Positions 1 to 6,179 of a stretch of DNA of 7,007 nt are shown in pieces. Position 1 is the stretch's first letter, and every line of letters begins with the position of its first letter. Made by a program: the position numbers and the translations under genes. The notes under the pieces were generated by a model. It saw only the letters and a list, made by a program, of their open reading frames with translations, was not told the origin of the DNA and searched no databases. The stretch comes from JAAYEV01 sp964508195 (GTDB taxonomy: Bacteria; Bacillota; Clostridia; Ch29): the NCBI GenBank assembly GCA_964508195.1, contig CAZDSH010000071.1, forward strand, positions 1-7,007. Direction: 5' to 3'.

Positions 1-15
1 GCATAGCTTCGCACC

Positions 16-96
16 CCATGGAGCAAACGTGAGGAGCCGTGGGCATAAGCTCAGCCACGAATAGCCTAATGCCTATGCGTATGGACCTTCGGCGAG
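16..96. repeat. 81-bp direct repeat, copy A, upstream of 5S rRNA
   Basis: This segment recurs 115 bp downstream at 131-211 with 75 of 81 positions identical by eye. All six differences are transitions. Each copy begins with an inverted repeat: here CCATGG (16-21) can pair with CCGTGG further in, using one G-U pair, around a purine-rich loop containing CAAACGTGAGGA. I find no open reading frame with a ribosome binding site in it and no tRNA fold. It does not resemble the 3' end of 23S rRNA that I know. It may belong to a repeat family or to the spacer of an rRNA operon; function unknown. Confidence 0.8.
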
Positions 97-104
97 TTTC
101 CTAT

Positions 105-131
105 GTGGCAAACAAAACGTCCCCTTGCCAC
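105..131 (+). other. Hairpin between the two 81-bp repeats
   Basis: GTGGCAA at 105-111 is perfectly complementary to TTGCCAC at 125-131, giving a 7-bp stem with a 13-nt loop. No T-run follows, so it is not an intrinsic terminator. It lies in the 34-bp spacer between the two direct repeats and touches the start of copy B. If the region is transcribed as the leader of the 5S rRNA, this could be an rRNA-processing structure, but that is inference. Confidence 0.45.
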
Positions 132-211
132 CACGGAGCAAACGTGAGGAGCCGTGGGCATAAGCTCAGCTACGGATAGCCTAATGCCTATGCATATGGG
201 CCTTCGGCAAG
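131..211. repeat. 81-bp direct repeat, copy B, upstream of 5S rRNA
   Basis: Second copy of the element at 16-96, ending about 24 bp before the 5S rRNA. Its leading stem is fully Watson-Crick (CCACGG with CCGTGG), where copy A has a G-U pair. A further small hairpin, GCTA-CGGA-TAGC, is possible in this copy but loses one pair in copy A, so conservation of the inner fold is not supported. The sequence between copy B and the 5S is AT-rich and contains TAAAAT (214-219), but no matching -35 box is visible. Confidence 0.8.
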
Positions 212-234
212 AATAAAATTAATATTGAAACTAA

Positions 235-353
235 ACCCGGCGGCAATGGCGGAGGGGCCACACCGGTTCCCATTCCGAACACATTAGGTAAAGTCCTCCA
301 GCGCTGATGGTACTGTGGCGGAGACGCCCCGGGAGAGTAAGTCGCCGCCGGGT
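235..353 (+). rRNA. rrf: 5S ribosomal RNA
   Basis: This encodes the 5S RNA of the large ribosomal subunit, about 117-119 nt. Helix I is unmistakable: ACCCGGCGGC at 235-244 pairs with GCCGCCGGGT at 344-353, and the pairing can extend outward to 232/356. Conserved 5S segments are present: GCGGAGGGG for helix II, TTCCCATTCCGAACAC in loop C, CCTCCAGCG, GATGGTACTG, and GGGAGAGTAAGTCGCC near the 3' end. Helix II (GGAGG with CCTCC) is intact. The part after CCGAACAC is unusual: it reads ATTAGGTAAAG where gram-positive 5S RNAs normally read GGAAGTTAAG, so helix III looks weakened and one base is gained. The gene is followed by its own terminator. The 23S gene is not in the window, so operon membership is inferred. 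Exact ends are uncertain by a few bases. Confidence 0.95.
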
Positions 354-367
354 TTAACTTATTTTGA

Positions 368-412
368 AACAGCATCTTATCCTGACTAAGGATGGGATGC
401 TGTTGCTTTTTT
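368..412 (+). terminator. Intrinsic terminator after 5S rRNA
   Basis: AACAGCATC (368-376) pairs perfectly with GATGCTGTT (396-404). Inside, ATCCT (379-383) pairs with AGGAT (389-393), with a TT/GG internal mismatch and a 5-nt loop. Six T residues follow at 407-412. This is a strong rho-independent terminator placed 15 bp after the 5S gene, so it should end the rRNA transcript and separate it from fhs. Confidence 0.93.
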
Positions 413-454
413 GATGTTTAGCAATATTGTATGGCATTTTAAAGGATTTGATTA

Positions 455-460
455 TATACT
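455..460 (+). promoter_or_regulatory. Possible -10 box upstream of fhs
   Basis: After the rRNA terminator, fhs needs its own promoter. TATACT at 455-460 is the best -10-like hexamer in the AT-rich stretch 413-510, and TATAAG overlaps it at 460-465. No good -35 lies 16-18 bp upstream (TGGCAT at 432-437 is poor), so the call is weak. I see no THF-riboswitch-like structure and no T-box in the 120-bp leader. Confidence 0.25.
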
Positions 461-532
461 ATAAGATGTAAAACTTCTAAGGAATTTAGTTTAAGTAATA
501 GACTATTTAGGCCAAAGGGGGAAAAAGGATAA

Positions 533-2212
533 ATGATGTACAAAAGCGATATCGAAATAGCCCAGAACGCGGAGTTAAAACCCATCGCCGAGATAGCCGA
601 AGGGCTGGGCATTGATGGGGAATATATGGAGGCCTACGGTAAATACAAGGCGAAAATCGATTATAATCTATCGGCAAAATACAGTAACGCCCGGGAGGGC
701 AAACTAATACTGGTTACTGCAATAACGCCCACACCCGCCGGGGAAGGTAAGACCACCACAACAGTAGGCCTCGGGGATGCGCTAAACAGCATGGGCAAAA
801 AGACTATGATAGCCCTTCGTGAACCGTCCCTAGGCCCGGTGTTCGGCATAAAGGGCGGTGCCGCCGGCGGCGGCTACGCCCAGGTGTTGCCCATGGAGGA
901 TATTAACCTACACTTTACCGGGGATATACATGCCGTAGGTGCAGCTAACAACCTATTAGCTGCAATGGTCGACAACCATATACATCAGGGCAATGCCCTT
1001 AACATCGATACTAGGCGGATCCTATGGCGAAGGGCCATGGATATGAACGATCGCCAGCTAAGATTCATCGTAAACGGGCTCGGTGGCAGGGGCAATGGCA
1101 TACCGCGGGAGGATGGTTTCGATATAACTGTAGCGTCGGAGATTATGGCTATTATGTGCCTCGCTGAGGATATAGATGATTTAAAACAAAGGCTAGCGAA
1201 GGTTATAGTGGCCTACGATAAAGGCGGCAGCCCCATAACGGCGGGTATGCTAAAAGCCCAGGGTTCTATGGCGGTACTTCTCAAGGACGCATTAAAACCA
1301 AACTTGGTACAAACCCTTGAAAACAATCCTGCGTTCATACATGGAGGCCCCTTTGCAAATATAGCCCATGGCTGTAATAGCGTTATCGCGACTAAAATGG
1401 CATTAAAACTATGTGATTACGTGGTAACCGAGGCGGGCTTCGGTGCTGACCTTGGCGCGGAGAAATTTTTTGACATAAAGTGCCGTAAAGCAGGCCTTGT
1501 GCCCGATGCCGTAGTAATAGTTGCTACCATAAGGGCGTTAAAACATCATGGCGGTGTTCCGAAGGACAAGCTGGGTGAAGAAAACCTCGGGGCCCTTAAT
1601 AAAGGGTTATCTAATCTTTTAAAACATGTGGACAACATTACACAGGTATTCGGGCTGCCCGCGGTAGTAGCGGTGAATAAATTCCCCAGCGATACCGATG
1701 CGGAACTCGGATTTATGCTCCATCATTGTAGAGAGCTTGGTATAAACATGGCCCTGTCGGATGTATGGGGTAAAGGTGGCAAGGGAGGCCAAGGGCTTGC
1801 GGAAAAGGTCCTTGAAGCCATTGAAAAGGGCGAAAACACATTTAAATTTGCCTATAATGATGAAGATTCTATAATCGACAAAATAAACAAAATATCCACC
1901 GAAGTTTATGGCGCAAAGGGTGTCGAATTCAGCGGCCCGGCATTAAGGGATATAAAAAAGGCCGAGGATCTGGGCTTTTCAAACCTACCGGTCTGCATGG
2001 CGAAAACGCAATATTCCCTTTCCGATAACCCAAAACTTTTAGCAATGCCCGATGATTTTGTAATTACTATAAGGGAAATAAGAATATCCGCCGGAGCAGG
2101 GTTTATCGTCGCCATAACCGGAGATATAATGACGATGCCCGGTCTTCCGAAGCTGCCTGCGGCGGAGGCTATAGACGTGGACAATGAAGGTAGGATTTCG
2201 GGGCTATTTTAA
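533..2212 (+). CDS. fhs: Formate--tetrahydrofolate ligase (10-formyl-THF synthetase)
   Basis: This enzyme uses ATP to join formate to tetrahydrofolate, giving 10-formyl-THF (EC 6.3.4.3). It is the formate-entry step of the Wood-Ljungdahl methyl branch and of general one-carbon supply; it is cytoplasmic. The 559 residues match the usual family length. The ATP-binding loop is PTPAGEGKTTT at residues 66-76. Both family signatures are present: GIKGGAAGGGY at 105-115 and VATIRALKHHGG at 330-341. LREPSLGPVFG at 95-105 and the ending PGLPKLPAAEAIDVD are also typical. Two ATG codons lie in tandem at 533 and 536. The AAAGG ending at 528 is better spaced for the second, while GGGGG at 517-521 could serve the first, so the start is uncertain by one codon. 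It lies 120 bp after the rRNA terminator and 78 bp before folD. No frameshift or missing key motif is seen. Confidence 0.97.
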   Translation: MMYKSDIEIAQNAELKPIAEIAEGLGIDGEYMEAYGKYKAKIDYNLSAKYSNAREGKLILVTAITPTPAGEGKTTTTVGLGDALNSMGKKTMIALREPSLGPVFGIKGGAAGGGYAQVLPMEDINLHFTGDIHAVGAANNLLAAMVDNHIHQGNALNIDTRRILWRRAMDMNDRQLRFIVNGLGGRGNGIPREDGFDITVASEIMAIMCLAEDIDDLKQRLAKVIVAYDKGGSPITAGMLKAQGSMAVLLKDALKPNLVQTLENNPAFIHGGPFANIAHGCNSVIATKMALKLCDYVVTEAGFGADLGAEKFFDIKCRKAGLVPDAVVIVATIRALKHHGGVPKDKLGEENLGALNKGLSNLLKHVDNITQVFGLPAVVAVNKFPSDTDAELGFMLHHCRELGINMALSDVWGKGGKGGQGLAEKVLEAIEKGENTFKFAYNDEDSIIDKINKISTEVYGAKGVEFSGPALRDIKKAEDLGFSNLPVCMAKTQYSLSDNPKLLAMPDDFVITIREIRISAGAGFIVAITGDIMTMPGLPKLPAAEAIDVDNEGRISGLF

Positions 2213-2220
2213 AGGTAAAA

Positions 2221-2239
2221 GACCGCGATCAACGCGGTC
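2221..2239 (+). other. Hairpin between fhs and folD
   Basis: GACCGCG (2221-2227) and CGCGGTC (2233-2239) form a perfect 7-bp GC-rich stem with a 5-nt loop, starting 8 bp after the fhs stop codon. The following bases are ATAGTATAGATT with no T-run, so it is not a classic intrinsic terminator. It could protect the 3' end of fhs mRNA or partly attenuate read-through into folD; both are inference. Confidence 0.55.
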
Positions 2240-2256
2240 ATAGTATAGATTATGGG

Positions 2257-2262
2257 TATAAT
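2257..2262 (+). promoter_or_regulatory. Possible -10 box upstream of folD
   Basis: TATAAT, a perfect -10 consensus, lies 28 bp before the folD start codon. The matching -35 region falls within the 3' arm of the preceding hairpin: CGGTCA at 2235-2240, 16-bp spacing, matches TTGACA at three of six positions. The area is AT-rich, so a chance match is possible. folD may be co-transcribed with fhs, transcribed from here, or both. Confidence 0.35.
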
Positions 2263-2290
2263 ACTTTATATATAGCATGGAGGAATACAA

Positions 2291-3139
2291 ATGGCGTTTA
2301 TAATGAAGGGCGCGAAAGTCGCCCGGGACAAAAAGGCTAAACTGGTTAAAAGGGTGCAGACCCTTAAGGCCGGAGGTATAAACCCCACCCTGTGTATTGT
2401 TATGGTGGGGGATAGGAAAGACGCCGATGCCTACGCGAAAAGTGCATCAAAAGCCCTGACCGGCTGTGGTATTGACTGTCGGTTGACGAACCTCCCCGGG
2501 GATATAAAGGAGGAAAGGCTCCTTCATGAGATAAAAACAATAAACGAAGATCCCGAATTTCACGGTATATTGATAATGCGTCCCCTTCCGGATTCTATAA
2601 AATGGGATAGCATAGAGGATGCGATATCCCCGGAAAAGGATGTAGACTGCATTACGACGTATAATCTTGCAAAGGTGTTCAAGGGCGATGACAGCGGATT
2701 CTATCCATGTACCGCCCAGGCGGTTATGGATATGTTAGAGTATTACGATGTTGAATTAGAGGGCAAAAACGTTGCGGTAGTTGGCAGAAGCCTCGTGGTG
2801 GGTAAACCCGTGGCAATGCTACTCCTTAAGAAAAATGCTACCGTTACACTCTGTCATTCTAGGACGAGGGATCTTAACGGCGTAACGTCGGCGGCGGATA
2901 TCGTAGTGGCCGCTACAGGGGTTGCGCATATTATAGGAAAAGGGTCCATAAAAAGGAATAGCATAATCCTCGATGTAGGTATAAACGTCCTAGACGGCAA
3001 ACTCGTCGGGGACGTGGCCTTCGACGAAGTAGAGCCTTTAGTATCAATGATCTCACCGGTACCGGGGGGCATAGGCTCGGTGACCACGGCAGTACTTATG
3101 GAAAATGTAGTTACCGCCGCGGAAAGGTTGACAAGATAG
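2291..3139 (+). CDS. folD: Methylene-THF dehydrogenase, FolD family; cyclohydrolase activity doubtful
   Basis: FolD oxidises 5,10-methylene-THF to methenyl-THF with NAD(P) and normally also hydrolyses methenyl-THF to 10-formyl-THF. The 282 residues fit the family. The catalytic domain comes first, with VG at 39-40, Tyr48, PLP at 98-100 and KDVD at 116-119. The Rossmann domain follows, with VVGRSLVVGKP at 163-173 and VAATG at 206-210. PVPGGIGSVTT near 256-266 matches the C-terminal signature with Ser in place of the usual Pro. Aligned from memory to E. coli FolD without gaps in these segments, Tyr50 and Asp121 are kept (Tyr48, Asp119), but Lys54 is Ala52, Gln98 is Met96 and Gly122 is Cys120. 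Lys and Gln are needed for the cyclohydrolase step, so the protein may act only as a dehydrogenase. GGAGG at 2279-2283, 7 bp upstream, fixes the start. It follows fhs, whose product it would otherwise supply or consume. Confidence 0.95.
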   Translation: MAFIMKGAKVARDKKAKLVKRVQTLKAGGINPTLCIVMVGDRKDADAYAKSASKALTGCGIDCRLTNLPGDIKEERLLHEIKTINEDPEFHGILIMRPLPDSIKWDSIEDAISPEKDVDCITTYNLAKVFKGDDSGFYPCTAQAVMDMLEYYDVELEGKNVAVVGRSLVVGKPVAMLLLKKNATVTLCHSRTRDLNGVTSAADIVVAATGVAHIIGKGSIKRNSIILDVGINVLDGKLVGDVAFDEVEPLVSMISPVPGGIGSVTTAVLMENVVTAAERLTR

Positions 3140-3158
3140 GGATTTATGTCACTATCCT
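3128..3158 (+). promoter_or_regulatory. Candidate promoter for the TRAP genes in the 3' end of folD
   Basis: TTGACA at 3128-3133 is a perfect -35 hexamer formed by two of the last folD codons. TATCCT at 3153-3158 is a four-of-six -10 match, but the 19-bp spacing is long. Transcription would begin near 3165, leaving a leader of about 75 nt before dctP. The rest of the 102-bp folD-dctP gap has TTGACC (3204-3209) and TATAAA (3215-3220), which are too close together to be a promoter pair. No terminator is seen after folD, so read-through from folD is also possible. Confidence 0.3.
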
Positions 3159-3226
3159 GTTTCCGTGGTACGTTGGTTATACGGGGCAGCCACAAAATAG
3201 GGGTTGACCCTTTGTATAAACATAAA

Positions 3227-3233
3227 AAGGAGG
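3227..3233 (+). promoter_or_regulatory. Ribosome binding site that sets the dctP start
   Basis: AAGGAGG lies 8 bp before ATG 3242. This is the strongest ribosome binding site in the region, and it selects this ATG over the in-frame ATG at 3146. The 3242 start also puts a lipoprotein signal peptide at the very N-terminus, which the longer form would not. Confidence 0.9.
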
Positions 3234-3241
3234 AACCATCA

Positions 3242-4261
3242 ATGGTTAAGAGAACAAACATCGTAAAGGTTTTGACACTGGTTCTTGCACTAGTTCTGTT
3301 GTCTGGGTGTAACGTGGACAGTTCGCCGCAAGCACCGGAAGGACGGCAGGAAAAGCATGTATACAAGCTCGGACATGCCGTTAACGAACAGCACCCCTAC
3401 CATCTAGGGGCGGAAAAGTTTAAAGAAATAGTAGAACGGGAAACCGAGGGTATGGTAGAAATAAAGCTGTACCCGAACAACCAATTAGGTTCGGGTGAAA
3501 GGGATCTAATCGAGGGGTTGCAGCTCGGTACCGTTAATCTAGTTGTAACGTCCACGGGCCCCCTGAGCGGTTTCGAAAAAAAGTTTATGCTTTTTGATTT
3601 TCCCTTCCTGTTTAGAGATAAAGACCATGCCTATAGAGTCCTCGACGGCGAGATCGGTGATTACGTATTGGGGCTTTTGGAAAACCAGGGCATAAAGGGT
3701 CTTGCATGGTATGAAAACGGGTTTAGACATTTTACTAATTCCAAAAGGGCGGTAACAGAGCCAAAGGATGTTAAAGATATAAAACTGCGTACGATGGAAA
3801 ACAAAGTACACATGGGTATATGGACTGCCCTTGGCGCTACACCTAGTCCTATGGCATGGGGCGAGGTATTTACCGCATTACAGTTGGGCACAGTAGATGG
3901 GCAGGAAAACCCAATACCCATTATATACACCCATAAGCTTTATGAAGTCCAGCCATTCCTTACGCTTACCGGGCACGTATACTCTCCGGCGGTACTCCTT
4001 ATGGAGAAGGACGCCTACGACGACCTTCCCGAGGATTATAAGGCAATATTTACAGCCGCCGCTAAGGAATCCGGGCTCCTTGAGAGGGACCTTATTACCG
4101 AGATGGAGGATGAGCAGGTAGCCCTTTTAGAAGAGGCCGGCATGGAGATAACCCTTCCGGATAAGGCGGCATTCCTAGAAAAGACTATGCCCGTGTACGA
4201 ACAGTACAGGGGCGAGCTAGGTGAAGATGCGGCCCTTTTAGATAAAATTATAGATATGTAA
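3242..4261 (+). CDS. dctP: TRAP transporter substrate-binding lipoprotein, DctP family
   Basis: This is the extracytoplasmic solute receptor of a tripartite (TRAP) transporter. It binds a carboxylate-type substrate and hands it to the DctQM membrane complex. The 339-residue product starts with a lipoprotein signal: basic MVKR, a hydrophobic stretch at residues 9-20 and the lipobox LLSGC with Cys23 as the lipid-anchored residue, as expected in a gram-positive cell. Family hallmarks follow: YKLGHAVNEQHPYHLGAEKF (41-60), LYPNNQLGSGERDLIEGLQLG (76-96), FPFLFRD (120-126), KLRTMEN (181-187), with Arg183 at the position of the conserved carboxylate-binding arginine, and PMAWGEVFTALQLGTVDGQENP (203-224). 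The substrate cannot be predicted; known members bind C4-dicarboxylates, sialic acid, keto acids and others. It stands 102 bp after folD and 154 bp before dctQ. Confidence 0.94.
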   Translation: MVKRTNIVKVLTLVLALVLLSGCNVDSSPQAPEGRQEKHVYKLGHAVNEQHPYHLGAEKFKEIVERETEGMVEIKLYPNNQLGSGERDLIEGLQLGTVNLVVTSTGPLSGFEKKFMLFDFPFLFRDKDHAYRVLDGEIGDYVLGLLENQGIKGLAWYENGFRHFTNSKRAVTEPKDVKDIKLRTMENKVHMGIWTALGATPSPMAWGEVFTALQLGTVDGQENPIPIIYTHKLYEVQPFLTLTGHVYSPAVLLMEKDAYDDLPEDYKAIFTAAAKESGLLERDLITEMEDEQVALLEEAGMEITLPDKAAFLEKTMPVYEQYRGELGEDAALLDKIIDM

Positions 4262-4286
4262 CCGCTGATGGCCCAAAGGGAAAAAA

Positions 4287-4334
4287 GCGATGGGCACCCC
4301 TTAGACAGTGTACGAAGGGGCCCCGTTGCATCGC
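4287..4334 (+). other. Long imperfect hairpin in the dctP-dctQ gap
   Basis: GCGATG (4287-4292) pairs with CATCGC (4329-4334). Within it CCCCTT (4297-4302) pairs with AAGGGG (4315-4320) around a 12-nt loop, leaving internal loops of 4 and 8 nt. The 3' side also holds a direct repeat of GCCCCGTTGC (4320-4329 and 4333-4342). An alternative 5-bp stem, GCCCA (4271-4275) with TGGGC (4291-4295), would exclude the outer stem. No T-run follows. By analogy with other transport operons, such a structure may stabilise the dctP message or reduce expression of the membrane subunits relative to the binding protein; that role is inferred. Confidence 0.5.
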
Positions 4335-4382
4335 CCCGTTGCGCACGGCGGTGCCATGGATTTTGGCAAAATTTTATCTAAG

Positions 4383-4397
4383 GGGTCCCTAGGGCCC
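4383..4397 (+). other. Hairpin just before the dctQ ribosome binding site
   Basis: GGGTCC (4383-4388) can pair with GGGCCC (4392-4397) through five GC pairs and one G-U pair, around a CTA loop. The stem ends 5 bp before AAGGAG at 4403-4408 and could affect ribosome access to dctQ. It includes the palindrome CCCTAGGG (4387-4394). Upstream, TGCCA (4352-4356) and TGGCA (4364-4368) form another small stem followed by AAATTTTAT, which is too weak to call a terminator. Confidence 0.35.
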
Positions 4398-4402
4398 ATG
4401 GA

Positions 4403-4408
4403 AAGGAG
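4403..4408 (+). promoter_or_regulatory. Ribosome binding site that sets the dctQ start
   Basis: AAGGAG is 7 bp before ATG 4416. It supports that start over the in-frame ATGs at 4308, 4356 and 4398, none of which has a ribosome binding site at good spacing. Confidence 0.85.
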
Positions 4409-4415
4409 TAACACT

Positions 4416-4901
4416 ATGGAATGGTTCAGCCGGACTTTGAATAGGCTTAACGGTATTATAGAGATAATAGCCGCCATTATGTTGGCGTTAATGGTTATCA
4501 TAATATTTTTACAGGTAATATTTCGTTCTCTGATAAAAAGTGCCATACCCTGGTCCGAAGAATTAGCCCGGTACCTTATGGTATGGATATCCTTCCTAGG
4601 ATCCAGTATAGCCGTTAAAAGGAAGGGGCATATAGGGGTAGGTCTATTACTAGAGGTTTTACCCGATAACATTAGGAAATGGGTATTATTATCAGCGGAT
4701 ATTCTTATGGTTATATTCTTCGCTACCGTCTCGATACTAGGCCTTAGAATATTAAATACCGTGAAAACCCAGGTATCCCCGGCGATGGAGCTATCAATGG
4801 CTATACCCTATTCCGCGGTGTTTGCCGGCGGAACGCTTATGCTGTTGTATTCAATTTATAATCTACTGAAGGATACAGGCTTCGCGGGGGAGGGTAAATA
4901 A
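4416..4901 (+). CDS. dctQ: TRAP transporter small membrane subunit, DctQ family
   Basis: DctQ is the small, four-helix membrane subunit that pairs with DctM and docks the binding protein. From ATG 4416 the product has 161 residues, the usual family size. Four hydrophobic segments are visible at about residues 14-36, 52-66, 86-108 and 127-150. The diagnostic stretch is PWSEELARYLMVW (45-57) followed by GSSIAVKRKGHIGV (62-75), with the paired acidic residues and the KGHIGV loop typical of DctQ. A longer in-frame reading from 4308 adds 36 residues that are not hydrophobic, do not resemble DctQ and overlap the intergenic hairpins, so it is not accepted. The stop codon abuts the dctM start codon, indicating translational coupling. 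Confidence 0.93.
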   Translation: MEWFSRTLNRLNGIIEIIAAIMLALMVIIIFLQVIFRSLIKSAIPWSEELARYLMVWISFLGSSIAVKRKGHIGVGLLLEVLPDNIRKWVLLSADILMVIFFATVSILGLRILNTVKTQVSPAMELSMAIPYSAVFAGGTLMLLYSIYNLLKDTGFAGEGK

Positions 4902-6179
4902 ATGATTACGACGCTTTTTGTAAGCTTTGCCCTATTTGTTTCGATAAACGTCCCGATAGCTATTGCAATAGCATTATCCTCGATGGCCGCTATCGCAATG
5001 CAGGGGGATATACCCTTTATCATAATTGTCCAGAAGATGTTCACCGCATTGGATTCCTTTCCCTTCATGGCGGTACCTTTTTTTATACTGGCGGGCCTTC
5101 TTATGGAATACGGCGGCATATCCCGGCGTCTTGTGGACTTTGCCGCGTCTATCGTTGGTAAGACCTACGGCGGGCTCGCTTTGGTAGCGGTAATATCCAG
5201 CATGTTTTTCGGGGCCATATCCGGTTCCGCCGCGGCGACGACGGCGGCTATAGGGGCTATACTCATACCCTCTATGGCGGAAAGGGGCTACGATAAGGGC
5301 TACGCCGCTGCACTCCAGGGCGCAGCGGGCACCCTAGGTATAATGATACCGCCTAGTATTCCCCTTGTGGTGTATGGCGTCCTCACGGGGGAATCCGTAG
5401 GGGAGTTGTTTATAGGCGGCATCATCCCCGGCATAATCGTAGGTATAAGCCTTATGTTCGTTGCCTGGGATGTGGCTAGAAAAAGGGGTTACGGCGGTAC
5501 CGAAACCTTCAGCTTTAAAAATCTTCTTACCTCCTTCAAAGATGCGGGTTTTGCACTTTTGATGCCCCTTCTAATCCTAGGCGGGATATACGGCGGATAC
5601 TTTACACCTACGGAAGCCGCTGCTGTAGCGGTGGTATACGCGCTCCTTGTCGGTACTTTGATATACCGCGAGCTCAATATAAAAAGCCTAGGGGATATAT
5701 TAATACAGGCTGTGGCAAGTACCGCGATAATAATGTTTATCATAGCCACGGCGTCTATATTCGGCTGGATCCTCGCCGCTGAGCAGGTACCGCAATACGT
5801 GGCATCATCAATATTAGCTACTACTCGCAATCCGGTTATAATACTCCTTTTGATAAACCTATTGTTGCTTATGTTAGGGACCTTCCTCGAGACCACAGCG
5901 GCCATAATAATAACTACCCCGGTGTTTCTACCCGTTATCACCCAAATAGGCATTGATCCGCTGCATTTCGGTATAATCATGGTAGTAAACTTAGCGGTGG
6001 GCATGATTACGCCGCCCCTGGGGGTATGCCTGTTCGTTGGCTGTGGTATAGCGGATATACCCCTTGAAAAGATCGTGCGGGCGATACTACCCTTTCTTAT
6101 AATAATGCTCATTGATATTGTAATAATAACCTATATCCCATCAATTTCGATGCTGTTGCCCGGGCTTATGCGAAAATAA
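4902..6179 (+). CDS. dctM: TRAP transporter large permease subunit, DctM family
   Basis: DctM is the channel-forming subunit that drives solute uptake with an ion gradient, usually Na+. At 425 residues it has standard length and is hydrophobic throughout, consistent with about a dozen membrane segments. Family motifs are clear: PFFILAGLLMEYGGISRRLV (59-78), GAISGSAAATTAAIGAILIP (104-123), GIMIPPSIPLVVYGVLTGES (146-165), FTPTEAAAVAVVYAL (234-248) in the second half, GTFLETTAAIIITTPVFLP (326-344) and MITPPLGVCLFVG (368-380). Its ATG directly follows the dctQ TAA with no intervening base. The ribosome binding site, GGAGG at 4889-4893, lies inside the end of dctQ, so the two are translated together. 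No terminator is evident after it. The gene is complete, so the TRAP system has all three parts. Confidence 0.96.
   Translation: MITTLFVSFALFVSINVPIAIAIALSSMAAIAMQGDIPFIIIVQKMFTALDSFPFMAVPFFILAGLLMEYGGISRRLVDFAASIVGKTYGGLALVAVISSMFFGAISGSAAATTAAIGAILIPSMAERGYDKGYAAALQGAAGTLGIMIPPSIPLVVYGVLTGESVGELFIGGIIPGIIVGISLMFVAWDVARKRGYGGTETFSFKNLLTSFKDAGFALLMPLLILGGIYGGYFTPTEAAAVAVVYALLVGTLIYRELNIKSLGDILIQAVASTAIIMFIIATASIFGWILAAEQVPQYVASSILATTRNPVIILLLINLLLLMLGTFLETTAAIIITTPVFLPVITQIGIDPLHFGIIMVVNLAVGMITPPLGVCLFVGCGIADIPLEKIVRAILPFLIIMLIDIVIITYIPSISMLLPGLMRK

Noticed and set aside
1..211. 3' end of 23S rRNA or a tRNA gene upstream of 5S
   Set aside because: I see no sequence resembling the conserved 23S 3' end, no cloverleaf with a T-loop GTTCGA-type motif and no CCA end. 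The region is dominated by the duplicated element.
413..532. THF riboswitch or other riboswitch upstream of fhs
   Set aside because: The region is AT-rich and lacks the conserved paired segments of the THF riboswitch or a T-box. No terminator/antiterminator pair is visible.
2221..2239. Intrinsic terminator of fhs
   Set aside because: The stem is good but no T-run follows, so termination by this mechanism is unlikely.
3146..3241. Extended N-terminus of DctP starting at ATG 3146
   Set aside because: It would bury the lipoprotein signal peptide behind 32 hydrophilic residues. The strong AAGGAGG site and lipobox both point to ATG 3242.
2854..3366. 170-codon open frame on the - strand across folD and dctP
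   Set aside because: It is antisense to two well-supported genes. No family is recognised, so it is a shadow frame.
4308..4415. Extended N-terminus of DctQ starting at ATG 4308
   Set aside because: There is no ribosome binding site, the residues are unlike DctQ, and the region is occupied by hairpins. ATG 4416 has AAGGAG at 7 bp.
5489..6112. 207-codon open frame on the - strand inside dctM
   Set aside because: It lies wholly antisense to a clear DctM with all family motifs. Its translation has low-complexity composition and no recognisable domain, so it is a shadow.
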